The translations under genes and the position numbers were made by a program. The notes under the pieces are model-generated. The model searched no databases, had not been told where the DNA came from, and saw nothing but the letters and a program-made list of their open reading frames with translations. This document shows positions 5,366 to 5,453 of a stretch of DNA of 5,453 nt, piece by piece. The DNA is from Candidatus Lindowiibacteriota bacterium (GTDB lineage Bacteria; Lindowbacteria; 2-12-FULL-62-27): NCBI GenBank assembly GCA_023249255.1, contig JAHFCY010000220.1:1-5453 (forward strand). The letters run 5' to 3'. Every line of letters starts with the position of its first letter. Positions within the stretch are counted from its first letter, which is position 1.

Positions 5366-5394
5366 ATAGTATCACATAATGGTGCTCACGGCAA
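5366..5394 (-). promoter_or_regulatory. Promoter of the toxin-antitoxin pair
   Basis: On the minus strand TTGCCG (5394-5389) and TACTAT (5371-5366) are separated by exactly 17 bases. TACTAT is preceded by TGA, giving an extended -10 form (TGnTACTAT). The -10 box ends only 4 bases before the toxin ATG at 5361, so transcription would start at or next to the start codon, in keeping with the missing ribosome binding site. The surrounding 30 bases are AT-rich compared with the genes. Confidence 0.5.
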
Positions 5395-5416
5395 AAGCTA
5401 TAAATTGGGAAGAAGG

Positions 5417-5429
5417 GTTTCGCTGAAAC
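5417..5429. other. Small inverted repeat upstream of the toxin-antitoxin promoter
   Basis: GTTTC-GCT-GAAAC is a perfect 5-bp inverted repeat with a 3-base centre, located about 22 bases upstream of the -35 box of the toxin-antitoxin promoter. It could be a regulator site or part of something to the right of the window. Nothing else supports a function. Confidence 0.25.
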
Positions 5430-5453
5430 GAGGCGACTGCTACTGGGATGTAT

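Noticed and set aside
5417-5453. CRISPR-like sequence at the right edge (GTTTC...GAAAC)
   Set aside because: Only one short inverted repeat is visible, with no second copy or spacer pattern in the window.

Overview
The window looks like a piece of a moderately GC-rich, Gram-negative-type bacterial chromosome. The FeoB subtype (gate motifs GFACAIP and FALQC), the NAD kinase sequence and the toxin-antitoxin style genes recall PVC-group or similar environmental bacteria, but that placement is only an impression from protein texture. No rRNA, tRNA, insertion sequence or CRISPR array was seen.

Left part (1-842, + strand): the last 96 codons of an ApbE-family FAD:protein FMN transferase, followed with an ATGA overlap by a four-helix, histidine-containing membrane protein of unrecognised family. 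Together they suggest a membrane-bound flavin/heme electron-transfer cluster that continues to the left of the window.

Centre (843-3612, + strand): a compact iron-uptake operon. A promoter with a perfect TATAAT box lies only 9 bases before the start codon of a two-domain DtxR/MntR-type metal regulator. The regulator overlaps feoA by 4 bases, and feoA overlaps feoB by 16 bases. The regulator probably senses Fe(II) (or Mn(II)) and controls its own operon; a TTAG...CTAA inverted repeat overlaps the -10 box. FeoA and FeoB form the ferrous iron transporter.

Right part (3620-5361, - strand): convergent to feoB, after a 7-base gap, lies nadK (NAD kinase). Upstream of it on the same strand are small genes of toxin-antitoxin type: a CopG-type antitoxin (PF12441-like), a frameshifted remnant directly in front of it, a 65-residue acidic antitoxin-like protein, and a 94-residue BrnT-like toxin that overlaps it. 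The toxin-first pair looks intact. The CopG gene seems to be an orphan antitoxin whose upstream partner has decayed.

Most of the window is ordinary, well-known biology. The points worth a second look are the coding remnant at 4746-4881, the departures from consensus in the FeoB G4/G5 motifs and its N-terminal Cys-Cys extension, the short DtxR-type regulator with a Cys where the family usually has His, and the repeated placement of candidate promoters almost on top of start codons (leaderless transcripts).
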